A stretch of 49,196 nucleotides of DNA from CAZTAR01 sp043813895 (GCA_043813895.1 JBDRKQ010000159.1:1-49196); one strand, 5' to 3'; counted from the first letter of the stretch, positions 15,876 to 24,576 are shown. The notes: generated from the sequence alone by a model not told the origin. Numbers and translations are program-made.

Positions 15876-17546
15876 ATGAAACGAAGGATCTTCTTATGCC
15901 TGATCGGCGGGCTGGCGATCGCGTCCAGCTTGGGCGTCGACGGATGTCTTGTCGTACCTATCGAGCTGGGACCGCCGTCGCCCGCGATTATCCCAACCAA
16001 TCCAGATGAAGAGTCACTGCTGCGGTCGTTTACGGTGGACCTGCGCGACTACCCCCAGACGGCCGTGCTGAATTGGGAGTTCGGCGACGGCACGATGGTC
16101 GCGAATTTGCCCTTGGCCTCGGGTCGTGCCGTAACGCACGAGTTCTCGCGCGCCGGGACTTTCGTCGTGAGCGTTCATCTGTTTACGGCCAAGGATTGGG
16201 TCGATGCTCGCGGATCGAGCCTGATCGCGAGCGGCAGTCTGCCCATCGAGGTTGTCGCGCCGAACAAGCTGCCGACGGCGGTCTTCGTCGTCGAGGACGT
16301 CGTGGATGAGAACCAAGAGCTTGTCGGCCTGGCCAAGCGGTTCTCCGCATCGGGAAGCAGCGATCGTGACGGCACGATCGAATCCTACCGTTGGGACTTT
16401 GGCGACGGCTCGACGGCGACCGGCGAGACGATCGAGCATACCTATAAGAAGAGCGGCCGATACGTTGTGCGGTTGACGGTGAAGGACGACCGCGGCGGCA
16501 AGGACAGCACCACGCGGACGGTCCTGGCGAATACGCTTCCGATCGCGAGCTTCACGTACAGGGTGGACCCGAACGACGCCTTGATGTTCACGTTCGACGC
16601 GAGCGGCAGCACGGACGGAGACGGTGTGATCGTCGAGTATCGGTGGGATTTCGGTGACGAGACCGTCGAGGGGACGGGGCAGATCGTGACGCACCGCTAC
16701 GTCGTGCCGGACGACTACACGGTCGTACTCACGGTGGTCGACGATTTCGGCGTCACGGTTTCGATGTCACAACTTGTGAACGTGACCGGCAGCGAGCCGT
16801 TCGTTCGGTCGATTTCTCCGGATACGGCAGAGGTCGATACGGTTGTCTCGGGCGCGGTGATCGACGGGGAGAACTTCGAGGTCGGTTTGTCGGTTCGACT
16901 GGTCCGCGGTGCGACGACGATCTCCGCTACGGCGGTGACGGTCGAGAGCGAGACGACGATCCAGGCGGACTTCGACCTGAGCGGCGCGGAGTTGGGCGAT
17001 TACACGGTCGTCGTGGAGAACCCCGACACGACGACGGCGGAGTTGCTCGACGGTTTCCGCGTGGTGACGCCGAACCTGGTGCGTTTCACCACAAGCATGG
17101 GCGATATGCTGTTTGAGCTCGTGGATGACGCGCCCATCACGACGGAAAACTTCCTCCAGTACGTGGAAGACGGCTTCTACGACGGGACGATCTTCCAGAG
17201 AGTCGTGCTGGATTTCGTCGTGCAGGGCGGCGGCGTGCTTCCTGACGGCAGCACGCCCGAGGGTCTTCGCGATCCCATCCAGAACGAGTTCAGTCAGGAT
17301 CGGAGCAATGTTCGCGGCACGGTGGCGATGGCCAAGGTGGGCGGAGACCCGGACTCGGCGACGTCGCAGTTCTTCGTGAACCTGGCGGACAACTCGGAGA
17401 ACCTCGACAACCAGAACGGCGGATTTACGGTGTTCGCCAACGTGATCGAGGGGATGGACGTGGCGGACGCCATCTCGCTGGTCGAGGTCGATGGTAACGA
17501 CAGGCCGCTGGAGGACGTGTTGCTCATCAAGGCCGAGCGGGAGTAG
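15876..17546 (+). CDS. PKD-repeat / TIG / cyclophilin-type peptidyl-prolyl isomerase, exported
   Basis: 556 residues. The signal region MKRRIFLCLIGGLAIASSLG ends near VDGC, a possible but imperfect lipobox. Next come about three PKD-type beta domains; YRWDFGDGS and YRWDFGDE motifs mark the second and third. An IPT/TIG-like domain (VRSISPDTAEVDTVVSG region) follows, then a C-terminal cyclophilin domain of about 160 residues: VRFTTSMGDMLFELVDDAP, IFQRVVLDFVVQGGG, GTVAMAK and SQFFVNLADN, with the catalytic Arg (FQRV) and QFF present. It should catalyse proline cis-trans isomerisation outside the cytoplasm, perhaps as a foldase. The longer frame back to 15666 is rejected because the signal peptide starts at 15876, where GAGGGG lies upstream. 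A terminator follows. Confidence 0.92.
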   Translation: MKRRIFLCLIGGLAIASSLGVDGCLVVPIELGPPSPAIIPTNPDEESLLRSFTVDLRDYPQTAVLNWEFGDGTMVANLPLASGRAVTHEFSRAGTFVVSVHLFTAKDWVDARGSSLIASGSLPIEVVAPNKLPTAVFVVEDVVDENQELVGLAKRFSASGSSDRDGTIESYRWDFGDGSTATGETIEHTYKKSGRYVVRLTVKDDRGGKDSTTRTVLANTLPIASFTYRVDPNDALMFTFDASGSTDGDGVIVEYRWDFGDETVEGTGQIVTHRYVVPDDYTVVLTVVDDFGVTVSMSQLVNVTGSEPFVRSISPDTAEVDTVVSGAVIDGENFEVGLSVRLVRGATTISATAVTVESETTIQADFDLSGAELGDYTVVVENPDTTTAELLDGFRVVTPNLVRFTTSMGDMLFELVDDAPITTENFLQYVEDGFYDGTIFQRVVLDFVVQGGGVLPDGSTPEGLRDPIQNEFSQDRSNVRGTVAMAKVGGDPDSATSQFFVNLADNSENLDNQNGGFTVFANVIEGMDVADAISLVEVDGNDRPLEDVLLIKAERE

Positions 17547-17602
17547 GGAACGCAGGTTTTTTCGGTACGGTTGGCGTTTGAATAACCAATGCAGCTCTCT
17601 CC

Positions 17603-17634
17603 AGCCCACGGGTCAAGATCCGTGGGCTTTGTTT
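17603..17634 (+). terminator. Intrinsic terminator of the cyclophilin gene
   Basis: Perfect 9-bp stem AGCCCACGG / CCGTGGGCT (17603-17611 with 17620-17628) with an 8-base loop, then TTGTTT. It lies 57 bases past the stop. Confidence 0.9.
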
Positions 17635-17676
17635 CTGCGCGTTGCCGGCGTGTTCGGTGTCGCCGCCGTGGCTTCG

Positions 17677-18957
17677 TTACGGTGGCATTTGTCCAGGATG
17701 GAGTTGGAGTGGCTTGTCCGGCGGGCGCGGCGTGGGACCTCGCTTCAGAGAAGGCAGCACATCCAGGCGGATGACCGGCATTTCGGCGTCCGTGATCTTG
17801 ATCTCGACGAGCTCGCCGTACTCCGGGATGCGGAAGCTCTTGCTGGGGATCGTAAGCCGGACGATGCGCTTCTTGGGATCAGCGGGATCCGGCGGATCGA
17901 GTCGCAGGTTGAACCGGGGCTCGCTGCACGCGATCGACACAATCTCGAAAGGCGTCGTGCCGTTGTTCGCAATCTGGATCTCGCGTTCGAGTCTGCTGGG
18001 CCGATCCGGCTCGAAGACGATCTTTGTGGGGCGGACCTCGATCCGCGGGGGGACGTAGGCGTAGGCGAACACTCGGAAGAACGGCTGGTCCTCAATGTTG
18101 GTCTTGAACGTGATCGGCACGCTGGTAGTGCCTTCGGGGAATGGGCCGTTGCTCGAAACTGTCAGCTCGAACTCCTCTCCCACGACGGTCTCTTTGCAGT
18201 CGATGATGAACCGGGCGTTGGCTGGCAGGGGGTGCGGAGTGAGCGAGAGTGGCTGCCCGGACGTGTTCCGCATCTTGATGACCCGGTGGAGATAATCGTC
18301 CGCCTCGATGCGGCTGAAGTACGCCTTGCTCTTCCTGGGGAACTCCGGCGGCTTGGCGCTGGGGTCCTGGGCTTCCGCGAACCGGGCGACTTCCTGGTCG
18401 TGCGTGTAGTCCGAGACGACTTCCAGCTCGCAGACGGTCTTGACGACACCTGTGAGCGTGATCTTCATAACAGGGCGAACCGGATCGTTCGTGTCGATGG
18501 TCAGCCATTCGTTGACCTTCCCATGCTTGCTGTCGGTTTTCAACACGAAGGGCATGAGGCCTGTCGCACCCGGCTCGACCGCTTTGGTGTAGTTGTCGGC
18601 GACCGAGCAACTGCATCGCGGTTTCGCCTTGAGTATCCGTAGGGTTTCCGTGCCCTCATTGCGAAACTCGAAGGTCTTCTTGATCATTGTGCCCGCCCAG
18701 ACCTCGCCGAAGTCGATTGTGGGTTGGGCGCACGTCCACCGCGGGCCGGCAGTGTTGCCTTGCGGTGCTGTGTTCGCACTCTGTCTCGTTGGCTGTGCGG
18801 CGGTAGCCTTTGGCGCAGTCGGCGACTGGGACTCCGGGGAGACCTTGGACGCCTGGCCGGATGCGGATTCGCTGTCGGCTTGTGTTCCCTTCTGGTCGCA
18901 ACCGCAGACGGCGAATGCGAGGGCTAAACAGACGGCTTGTGCGGCGCGCCAAAACAT
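17677..18957 (-). CDS. DUF1573-domain lipoprotein
   Basis: 426 residues from ATG 18957, which has AAGGGAG upstream. The N-terminus MFWRAAQAVCLALAFAVCGC is a lipoprotein signal ending in V-C-G-C, followed by a Ser/Ala/Thr/Gln-rich linker. Residues about 85-190 match DUF1573: IDFGEVWAGTMIKKTFEFRN, then KPRCSCSV and a PVMKITLTG strand. A second immunoglobulin-like half follows, with IEVRPTKIVFEPDRPS and GELVEIKITD. These proteins are exported and common in planctomycetes and Bacteroidetes; their function is unknown. It converges on the cyclophilin gene across the terminator at 17603-17634. Confidence 0.88.
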   Translation of the reverse strand: MFWRAAQAVCLALAFAVCGCDQKGTQADSESASGQASKVSPESQSPTAPKATAAQPTRQSANTAPQGNTAGPRWTCAQPTIDFGEVWAGTMIKKTFEFRNEGTETLRILKAKPRCSCSVADNYTKAVEPGATGLMPFVLKTDSKHGKVNEWLTIDTNDPVRPVMKITLTGVVKTVCELEVVSDYTHDQEVARFAEAQDPSAKPPEFPRKSKAYFSRIEADDYLHRVIKMRNTSGQPLSLTPHPLPANARFIIDCKETVVGEEFELTVSSNGPFPEGTTSVPITFKTNIEDQPFFRVFAYAYVPPRIEVRPTKIVFEPDRPSRLEREIQIANNGTTPFEIVSIACSEPRFNLRLDPPDPADPKKRIVRLTIPSKSFRIPEYGELVEIKITDAEMPVIRLDVLPSLKRGPTPRPPDKPLQLHPGQMPP

Positions 18958-19088
18958 CTTGGGCTCCCTTCTTGATTGTCTGACGGCGTGCATTATTCGC
19001 CTAAGCTGGTTCCTCTGATGATTGAACAGTTCCGGGATTTGTTCCCCACCCCTGGAAGGGGCGGGGCACCCATGCATTCCGTTTCCCC

Positions 19089-19322
19089 CTACGCCAACAG
19101 GAGGAAGATGATCAGCAAGACCACACCCAACGCCATCATGCCGCCGACGAGCACAACGGACAAAAGCAGACTCGCAAGCGGGATTGCAGCGAGTCGTCTA
19201 CAGCGGATGGTCTTGTAGACGATGCTGACGCTGAGCAACAGCGGCGCCAGCATGGCGAGACGGCTGATCCCGGTGATCTGCATCGGTCGGATGAAGATCG
19301 ATTGCAGGGCGTCGAGGTCCAC
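19089..19322 (-). CDS. Small two-helix membrane protein
   Basis: 77 residues with two strongly hydrophobic segments (about residues 21-37 and 45-76) and a basic KTIRCRR loop between them, so probably two membrane passes. It starts at GTG 19322, one base after the TGA of the DUF6677 gene, so it is likely translationally coupled to it. An ATG at 19283 is a shorter alternative. No family is recognised. Confidence 0.6.
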   Translation of the reverse strand: MDLDALQSIFIRPMQITGISRLAMLAPLLLSVSIVYKTIRCRRLAAIPLASLLLSVVLVGGMMALGVVLLIIFLLLA

Positions 19323-19323
19323 G

Positions 19324-19779
19324 TCAGCGTTTTCCTTTCGGAGCGGGTCTTGCGGCCAGGACCGCTGCCCGACGGGCTTCGGCTCTGGCGAGGACGTCCA
19401 CGATGATCAGCAGGTTCAGCAGGCCGGCGATGCCCGCGTAGACCACCCCAATGTTTGAGGCGGGCCAATCGGCCTTGAGCAGAGCCTGATCAGGCCGCTT
19501 CTTCAACTCCGCGCTGATGCGGAGGGCGACGATCGCCTGGGGGCCCATGCAAAGCTGGGCGGCGACCCAGGCTCCGTTTTCGCCGGTCGTCACCGTACCC
19601 CGAACACCGCCGACGGCGATGCCGGCCCAAAACGTGACGGTCGTGACGACGAAGAAGATCACCCCGCGGGCGCGATGCCCGATCCACCAGTGCCCCAGCC
19701 CCGGGAGGACCCACGCGAAGATGGCGACCAGGGCGGTTGAGGGGGGTCTCTCGATGGGCTCGGGATCGGGCCTGGCCAT
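19324..19779 (-). CDS. DUF6677-like small membrane protein
   Basis: 151 residues from ATG 19779, with AAGGAG close upstream. The pattern ALVAIFAWVLPGLGHWWIG, HRARGVIFFVVTTVTFWAG, then a later hydrophobic segment YAGIAGLLNLLIIVDVL and a basic tail fits the planctomycete DUF6677 type of three-helix membrane protein. The 'PGLGHWWIGHRARG' stretch resembles the PGxGHxYxG motif of TM2-like proteins. The function is unknown. It forms a two-gene unit with the following small membrane protein (1-base gap). Confidence 0.78.
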   Translation of the reverse strand: MARPDPEPIERPPSTALVAIFAWVLPGLGHWWIGHRARGVIFFVVTTVTFWAGIAVGGVRGTVTTGENGAWVAAQLCMGPQAIVALRISAELKKRPDQALLKADWPASNIGVVYAGIAGLLNLLIIVDVLARAEARRAAVLAARPAPKGKR

Positions 19780-19823
19780 GCGTCTCCTTCGCTCCGTCCG
19801 GCTACGGCAGGTCGCATCCTCGT

Positions 19824-19897
19824 GTAGCGGCCGACGCCCCTGTCGGCCGCTGGAAACCGTCTGTCCTCGACGTTCCGACACGGGGGTCGGACGCTAC
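19824..19897. repeat. Two family A dispersed repeats in inverted orientation
   Basis: 19824-19853 (GTAGCGGCCGACGCCCCTGT followed by CGGCCGCTGG) and 19875-19897 (the inverse form, ending GGTCGGACGCTAC) resemble the copies at 24267-24290, 43078-43106, 43193-43221 and 48139-48165. They sit between the FmdB-type gene and the DUF6677 gene. Confidence 0.8.
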
Positions 19898-19915
19898 GTT
19901 CTCGCTGACACCGCT

Positions 19916-20143
19916 CTAGAACGGGCACTCGCCTCCGGCGCCGCAACACTGGTCGCAGGAGGCGCTCGGTATCTGACACTTGGGTTGGGCCGGCGCGGAA
20001 TGGGCCGCGAAGGTGCTGATCTTCCGCGAGACCTTCCTGCCGCCGCACCCGGGGCAGGCCATGGTCCGAGTACTACCGGCCGACGGCACCAGTTCCTCGA
20101 AGTCCCGGTCACAGGCCGGGCAATGGAACTCAAAGATCGGCAT
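19916..20143 (-). CDS. FmdB-family zinc ribbon protein
   Basis: 75 residues starting MPIFEFHCPACDRDFEELV, the hallmark of the FmdB/CxxC_CxxC_SSSS family, with CPAC and CPGCGG forming a zinc ribbon. A second Cys cluster, CDQCCGAGGECPF, closes the protein. Family members are small putative regulators (the name comes from the formamidase locus of Methylophilus); the actual target is not known. AAGGAG lies upstream of the ATG. It is transcribed toward the DUF6677 gene with a repeat pair between them. Confidence 0.9.
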   Translation of the reverse strand: MPIFEFHCPACDRDFEELVPSAGSTRTMACPGCGGRKVSRKISTFAAHSAPAQPKCQIPSASCDQCCGAGGECPF

Positions 20144-20428
20144 CGCTTCTCCTTGCCTCTACGCGGCTTGTCGCCCTTCGGTCCTACGCCGTGGCAGCGC
20201 CGGTTTGAGAGTATATCGGCCACCGTCCGACGTGACAATCGCGGCTGGGCAGGTGCATTACGCCTCCTCGACGTTGCCGCAGGCGTCCCGGTCCGCCGCA
20301 GTGCGGCGCCGACCGGCCGCGCGGGGGGCTGCGCGGTTTTTCGGGCTTGTCAAACGACCGCCTGCCGCTTCTAATACCTGTCCCTCTTAAGTCTGCCCGA
20401 GGCCGTCGAGCGGTCACGGGTTTATCCG

Positions 20429-20501
20429 GCCCCCATCGTCTAGTGGCCTAGGATATCAGGTTCTCATCCTGGAGACCGGGGTTCGAGTCCCCGTGGGGGT
20501 G
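20429..20501 (+). tRNA. tRNA-Glu (anticodon CTC)
   Basis: 73 nt fold into a cloverleaf. The D-arm region GTCTAGTGGCCTAGGAT is typical of tRNA-Glu. The anticodon stem TCAGG/CCTGG frames the loop TTCTCAT with anticodon CTC at 20463-20465. The T-arm is CGGGG-TTCGAGT-CCCCG. The discriminator is G, as expected for Glu. The acceptor stem is GCCCCCA with TGGGGGT, leaving a G-U pair at 1-72, which is unusual. CCA is not encoded. A terminator follows. Confidence 0.96.
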
Positions 20502-20506
20502 TTGCG

Positions 20507-20545
20507 AAAAAGGCTCCGTTTTCTAAGGAGAATGGGGCCTTTTTC
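20507..20545 (+). terminator. Intrinsic terminator of the tRNA-Glu transcript
   Basis: AAAAAGGCTCC pairs with GGGGCCTTTTT (one bulge or mismatch) around a loop of about 16 bases, ending in a T-run. It starts six bases after the tRNA. Confidence 0.85.
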
Positions 20546-20690
20546 TTGCCTTGATGCTCAGTGTGATACTGACCTTGGCATGGATCAACTCGTTGACCCG
20601 TGTTTTCGGAGAAGCGGATAGGCCGCGTGCCATGCTTTCACGCGACGACGTCGCGGGTAAGCATGTTGAATGTCGAGCAAACATGACTAT

Positions 20691-20770
20691 CCGAGCCCCG
20701 AGCGCAAGCGAGCGGGTCCGAGAGCCAATGGCTTGTCCATGAAAACCCCGCGCTGGCGCTTGGGGCTCGG
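20691..20770. repeat. Family D palindromic element
   Basis: Arms CCGAGCCCCGAGCGC (20691-20705) and GCGCTTGGGGCTCGG (20756-20770) pair over 15 bases with one non-Watson-Crick position. Just inside the left arm lies the AGCGCAAGCGAGCGGG motif, whose complement, GCTCGCTTGCGCT, recurs at 29054-29074. The element sits just downstream of rodA and could act as its transcription end. Confidence 0.75.
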
Positions 20771-20795
20771 ATGGAGGCCCCGGGCCTCTCGAGTG

Positions 20796-21977
20796 TCAGC
20801 CTTGATCTTCCTCATCCCCGAACTCGAACGGCCGGGGGCCGATGTCCGGCGGCTGGCGTTTGGCGACGCTCGCGAGCAGGCCGAGGGCGAGGTAGCTGGC
20901 GATGAGGCCGCTGCCCCCCATGCTGACAAACGGCAGCGACATGCCTGTGATTGGCATTAGCCCGATGGTCATCCCGACGTTGATGACCGTCTGCGCAAAG
21001 ATGAGCGCGCTGACCCCCACAGCGAGCAGGCGTCCGAAGGCGTCGGTCGAGATGGACGCGATCGTCAGCCCTGCGGCGACGATGATGAAGTAGCAGAACA
21101 GGACGAAGAGGCAGCCGACAAAGCCCCACTGATGCCCGATGACGGCGAAGATGAAGTCGTTGTGCTCTTCCGGGAGCAGATCGTGACGGAAGAAGGCCCC
21201 CTCGCGAAAACCCTGTCCATGCACACCACCGCTGCCGAGGGCGATCTTGGATTGGTTCAACTGATAGCCGGCATTGAGCCGCCAATGTTCGTCGCCCTCG
21301 TTCTGTTGAAAGAGCGACTGGATTCGGGCACGCTGATAAGGGTTCATCAGAGGTGAAAAGTAAAACGCCGGCGCCGCGGCGCACCCGAGCGCCACAATCA
21401 GGAGCAGGTGTTTGATCTTCGCGCCGGCGGCAAACAGCATCACGAACAATGTCGGCAGGAGGAGGATGCTCGTGCCGAGGTCGGGCTCCCTGAGAATCAG
21501 GCCCAACGGGATCAGCGTGAGCACGAACGGACCGAAGAGCCCGAGCAGCGAGCGGTAGTTCGTACGGTATCGCAAGTAGGCGGCAAGCGCAAGGATGAAG
21601 ACGACCTTGGTGTACTCCGAGACCTGGAAGCTGATCGGGCCGAGCGTGATCCAGCGGTAGGCGTTCCGCCGCGCCTCGATCAGCGGCTCCATCGGCACCT
21701 TTCTCGCCACGACGAGCAGCACCAGCAACACGAGCATCAGACCGAAAAGGGGATACGCCCATCGGCCGATTTCCCGGTAGCCCACCATCTGAACGAACAG
21801 GAACCCGGCAAGGCCGATCATCAGATAGGCGGACTGCCGCAAGGTCTGCGTGGCAGGACTGCCGCCGCCCGCTTCGCTGGCATACACGCCCAGCAAACCG
21901 ACGGCGGTGAGCGACAGCGCGGCGATCAACGCCATCAGCCCCAACAGCGGCACCATGCGCGTAATCGACCGAATCAT
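20796..21977 (-). CDS. rodA: Rod-shape-determining SEDS glycosyltransferase RodA
   Basis: 393 residues with about ten membrane helices. Family marks: REPDLGTSILLLP, SKIALGSGGVHGQGFREG, LPEEHNDFIFAVIGHQWGFV and the C-terminal MPITGMSLPFVSMGGSGL. SEDS proteins polymerise lipid II glycan strands and work with a class B PBP; RodA pairs with PBP2 during cell elongation. The ATG at 21977 overlaps the TGA of mrdA (ATGA), so the two are translationally coupled. Longer starts in this frame would run back into mrdA. It is the last gene of the lnt-HEAT-mreD-mrdA-rodA run. Confidence 0.96.
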   Translation of the reverse strand: MIRSITRMVPLLGLMALIAALSLTAVGLLGVYASEAGGGSPATQTLRQSAYLMIGLAGFLFVQMVGYREIGRWAYPLFGLMLVLLVLLVVARKVPMEPLIEARRNAYRWITLGPISFQVSEYTKVVFILALAAYLRYRTNYRSLLGLFGPFVLTLIPLGLILREPDLGTSILLLPTLFVMLFAAGAKIKHLLLIVALGCAAAPAFYFSPLMNPYQRARIQSLFQQNEGDEHWRLNAGYQLNQSKIALGSGGVHGQGFREGAFFRHDLLPEEHNDFIFAVIGHQWGFVGCLFVLFCYFIIVAAGLTIASISTDAFGRLLAVGVSALIFAQTVINVGMTIGLMPITGMSLPFVSMGGSGLIASYLALGLLASVAKRQPPDIGPRPFEFGDEEDQG

Positions 21978-24172
21978 CGTCGCGCCGCCTCGGATGCAGG
22001 TGAACCGCCGCTGGAGCCCAAGTAGCCCCGCGGGCTCTCCATCAGTGCCTCGAAGACGGCCTTCCCGACAGGCCCCGCTGTGCGACCGCCGCTGCCGCCG
22101 TATTCCACGACCACGGCCAGGGCGATTGTAGGATGGTGGTAAGGGGCGAACCCGGCAAACCAGGCATGGGTCGGGACCTTGCCGTCTTTCGGATCGGGCA
22201 AGGGGAACTTCCTGACGGGCTTCTTCTCGACACACTTCGCATCGCGCGGCAGATCGAGCATCTCCCGGGCGGCCTCCACCGTCGGCGCAACGACCGAACG
22301 CCGCGGTGTCTCGCCGCCCTCACCCGCTCCGCCCGGCTCGCCGATCTCGAAGGTGTATCGCCGCTCGACGATCCGCGGCACGCACTGCGCGCTACCCGTC
22401 TTGCCGCACACCTCCAGCGTCTCGAGCTGCGCGTACTTCTGCGCCGTGCCGCCCTGCTCGTTGACGCACCGATACACGCCGCGACGCACCAAGTCCCAAG
22501 CGGCCTGTGAGATACCGTCGAATCCGATCGCCGGCCGGAGGCGTCCGTCGTTCGCGATCAGGGTGGGAACCCGGTAGTGGCCCTCGGCGAGCGTGGCAAA
22601 CATGTTTGCGGCTTGCAGGGGCGTCAACAGAATCTCCCCTTGGCCGATGGCGTAGTTTCGGCCGTCCGCCGGTCTGAAGCTGCGTTTGCGGTGCTCCCTC
22701 ATCCACGCGAGCGTCGGGATGAGGCCGAGCCGCTCCTCGATCAGCTCCGTGCTCTGTTGCGCTTCGCCCTCGCCGGATTCGCCCCGCACGAAGGTGCGAT
22801 AGAAATCCGTCAACCGCTTGGCGCCGATTCGCTGCCCGAGGCTGTAGAAGTACACGTTGCAACTGTTCTTGATCGCGTCCTCGGCATTCATGTTCCCATG
22901 GCCGGGCATGTGGCGCCAGTGCGTCCAGCAGTGCCATTTGTCGGAACCTTCGATGAAGTGCCCACTACAGAAGGTCGTCTCCATGGGATTGACGAGGTTG
23001 TTGGCGAAGCCTGCGAGCAGCGCAACGGGCTTCAAGATCGAACCGGGCTGGTACTCGGCCTGCACCGCACGAAACAGCAGCGGTATCCGCGCGGCGTCGT
23101 CGCGCAGCGAGGCGAAATCCTCGGCCAAGCCATGGCGTGTGTACGTAGGCAGGCTGACGAGCGCCAGGATCTCCCGCGATTCGACGTCGATCACAACGCA
23201 ACTGCCGCCCGTGGAGTCCGGATGTTCGGCGACGGCGGCGCCGAGGATGTCTGCAACGCGACGCTGAAGATCAAGATCGAGTGTCAGTTGAACGTCGAGA
23301 CCGTCGAAGGGCGAAGCACGGTCGTTGAGGCTGCCGTCGAGGAGGCGTTCCTCGAATCCCCGTTTGCCTCGGAGCATGCGCTCGCCCAGCCGCTCGGCGC
23401 CGGAAACGCCCATCTGATCGCCCGCGCGGTAGCAGGCCAGCCAATCATCTCTTAGCGGATCGGACCTGACGGCCTCGGCGGAAACCTGGCCGAGCCGACC
23501 GAGAACATGGCTGAGCGTATCGGCGTCGTCGGCCCAAACGCGACGCACCGACGGCTCGATTCGCACGAAGGGCCGACCGGCCAAGGCCAGCTCGATTCGT
23601 GTGCGCGTCTCCGGGGTCACGTCACGGAGGATCGCATGGTAGAGTGACTCTTCTTTCAAACGCAGCTTCTCGATGGGCTCGTCAAACCCGTTCGCCTGCC
23701 GCGCGCGGTGAATGTGTCGGCGGAGGCGTTCGACGGTCGCACAGATCGCGTCGCGACGCCGGCGCAGTGTGCGGAGCGGCTCGCCGCCGGCTTCGCTCAG
23801 CGTCGTCCAGGTCTCACGTATTCGCCGTCTGACCTCCGCAGTGAGTTCCGCATTCGAAGTTGTGCGCCACTGAGGTTCGTAATGTCGCATCCGGCTGGCG
23901 AGTCGGTCGAGATACGCCTCGTCCATGCTGAGCACGCCGTAGTGGACGGTCACGTCGTGGGCGGGTTCATCGGAAACGAGCACCCTGCCGAATCTATCAA
24001 GAATCCGGCCCCTCAGGGGCGGGAGGAACTGTTTGGGGGAGATCAGCGCCGCTTCAGCAGAGTCGGCGAACTGCTCACCATGGACGACCTGGAGTTGATA
24101 CAGCCGGCCGATAATGATCCCGCCGAAGATGACCGGCAGTATCAAGAGTACTTTCAGGCGGCGTTCGAACAT
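21974..24172 (-). CDS. mrdA: Penicillin-binding protein 2 (elongation transpeptidase)
   Basis: 732 residues. The N-terminal anchor helix VLLILPVIFGGIIIGRLYQL is followed by the pedestal domain with LPPLRGRILDRFGRVLVSDE. The transpeptidase domain has SILK with active-site Ser378, SCN at 437-439 and KTG at 591-593. It cross-links peptidoglycan in the periplasm as partner of RodA. It is about 100 residues longer than E. coli PBP2; a charged helical stretch at roughly 90-190, rich in Arg and Glu, accounts for much of this. The ATG at 24172 begins directly before the anchor helix; longer frames would read through the repeat island upstream. The gene overlaps rodA by four bases. Confidence 0.95.
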   Translation of the reverse strand: MFERRLKVLLILPVIFGGIIIGRLYQLQVVHGEQFADSAEAALISPKQFLPPLRGRILDRFGRVLVSDEPAHDVTVHYGVLSMDEAYLDRLASRMRHYEPQWRTTSNAELTAEVRRRIRETWTTLSEAGGEPLRTLRRRRDAICATVERLRRHIHRARQANGFDEPIEKLRLKEESLYHAILRDVTPETRTRIELALAGRPFVRIEPSVRRVWADDADTLSHVLGRLGQVSAEAVRSDPLRDDWLACYRAGDQMGVSGAERLGERMLRGKRGFEERLLDGSLNDRASPFDGLDVQLTLDLDLQRRVADILGAAVAEHPDSTGGSCVVIDVESREILALVSLPTYTRHGLAEDFASLRDDAARIPLLFRAVQAEYQPGSILKPVALLAGFANNLVNPMETTFCSGHFIEGSDKWHCWTHWRHMPGHGNMNAEDAIKNSCNVYFYSLGQRIGAKRLTDFYRTFVRGESGEGEAQQSTELIEERLGLIPTLAWMREHRKRSFRPADGRNYAIGQGEILLTPLQAANMFATLAEGHYRVPTLIANDGRLRPAIGFDGISQAAWDLVRRGVYRCVNEQGGTAQKYAQLETLEVCGKTGSAQCVPRIVERRYTFEIGEPGGAGEGGETPRRSVVAPTVEAAREMLDLPRDAKCVEKKPVRKFPLPDPKDGKVPTHAWFAGFAPYHHPTIALAVVVEYGGSGGRTAGPVGKAVFEALMESPRGYLGSSGGSPASEAARR

Positions 24173-24227
24173 AACGCGTCGATCCTCGCGACGCCTGTGG
24201 CGTCTGACGCCTCGGCTCTCTAGCGGC

Positions 24228-24540
24228 CGGCGCCCCTGCCGGTCGTTGTAGTCGGTCCGTATTCCTCGTCGGCCACGGGGGGCCGACGCTCCTGCTGGTG
24301 CGAGATCCCGATCTACTGCTGGTGCGAGATTCCTATCTCGCACCTCTCTTCGCAGGATTCCCATCCAGCGAGCGTGCGGCAGAAGATTCCCGCCAAAGTG
24401 GGTGCGAGAAGAGATTCTCGCACCAGCGACGGGTGGAGCAGAGAGCCTCTTTGCTCGCGTGTGGCGACAAAGTGGAACTTTGTCGTACCCGTATCCCGAA
24501 AGAACGAGTGTGACACTAAAGAACGAGTGTGACACTATAC
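24228..24540. repeat. Repeat island between mreD and mrdA
   Basis: About 310 bases packed with short repeats: a family A element at 24232-24250 and its inverse at 24267-24290; two direct copies of CTGCTGGTGCGAGAT starting at 24292 and 24316; perfect hairpins GGTGCGAGA/TCTCGCACC at 24321-24344 and GGTGCGAGAA/TTCTCGCACC at 24401-24424; a perfect 9-bp palindrome CGACAAAGT/ACTTTGTCG at 24465-24485; and two overlapping copies of AAAGAACGAGTGTGACACTA at 24499-24518 and 24518-24537. No gene is seen. The mrdA ribosome binding site lies just beyond it. Confidence 0.88.
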
Positions 24541-24576
24541 AAGTTATTCGTCGCGCTCGCCGTGTTGGTTCATGGA

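Noticed and set aside
20551..20960. Short frames between the tRNA and rodA
   Set aside because: They read through a palindromic repeat or are antisense to rodA and match nothing.
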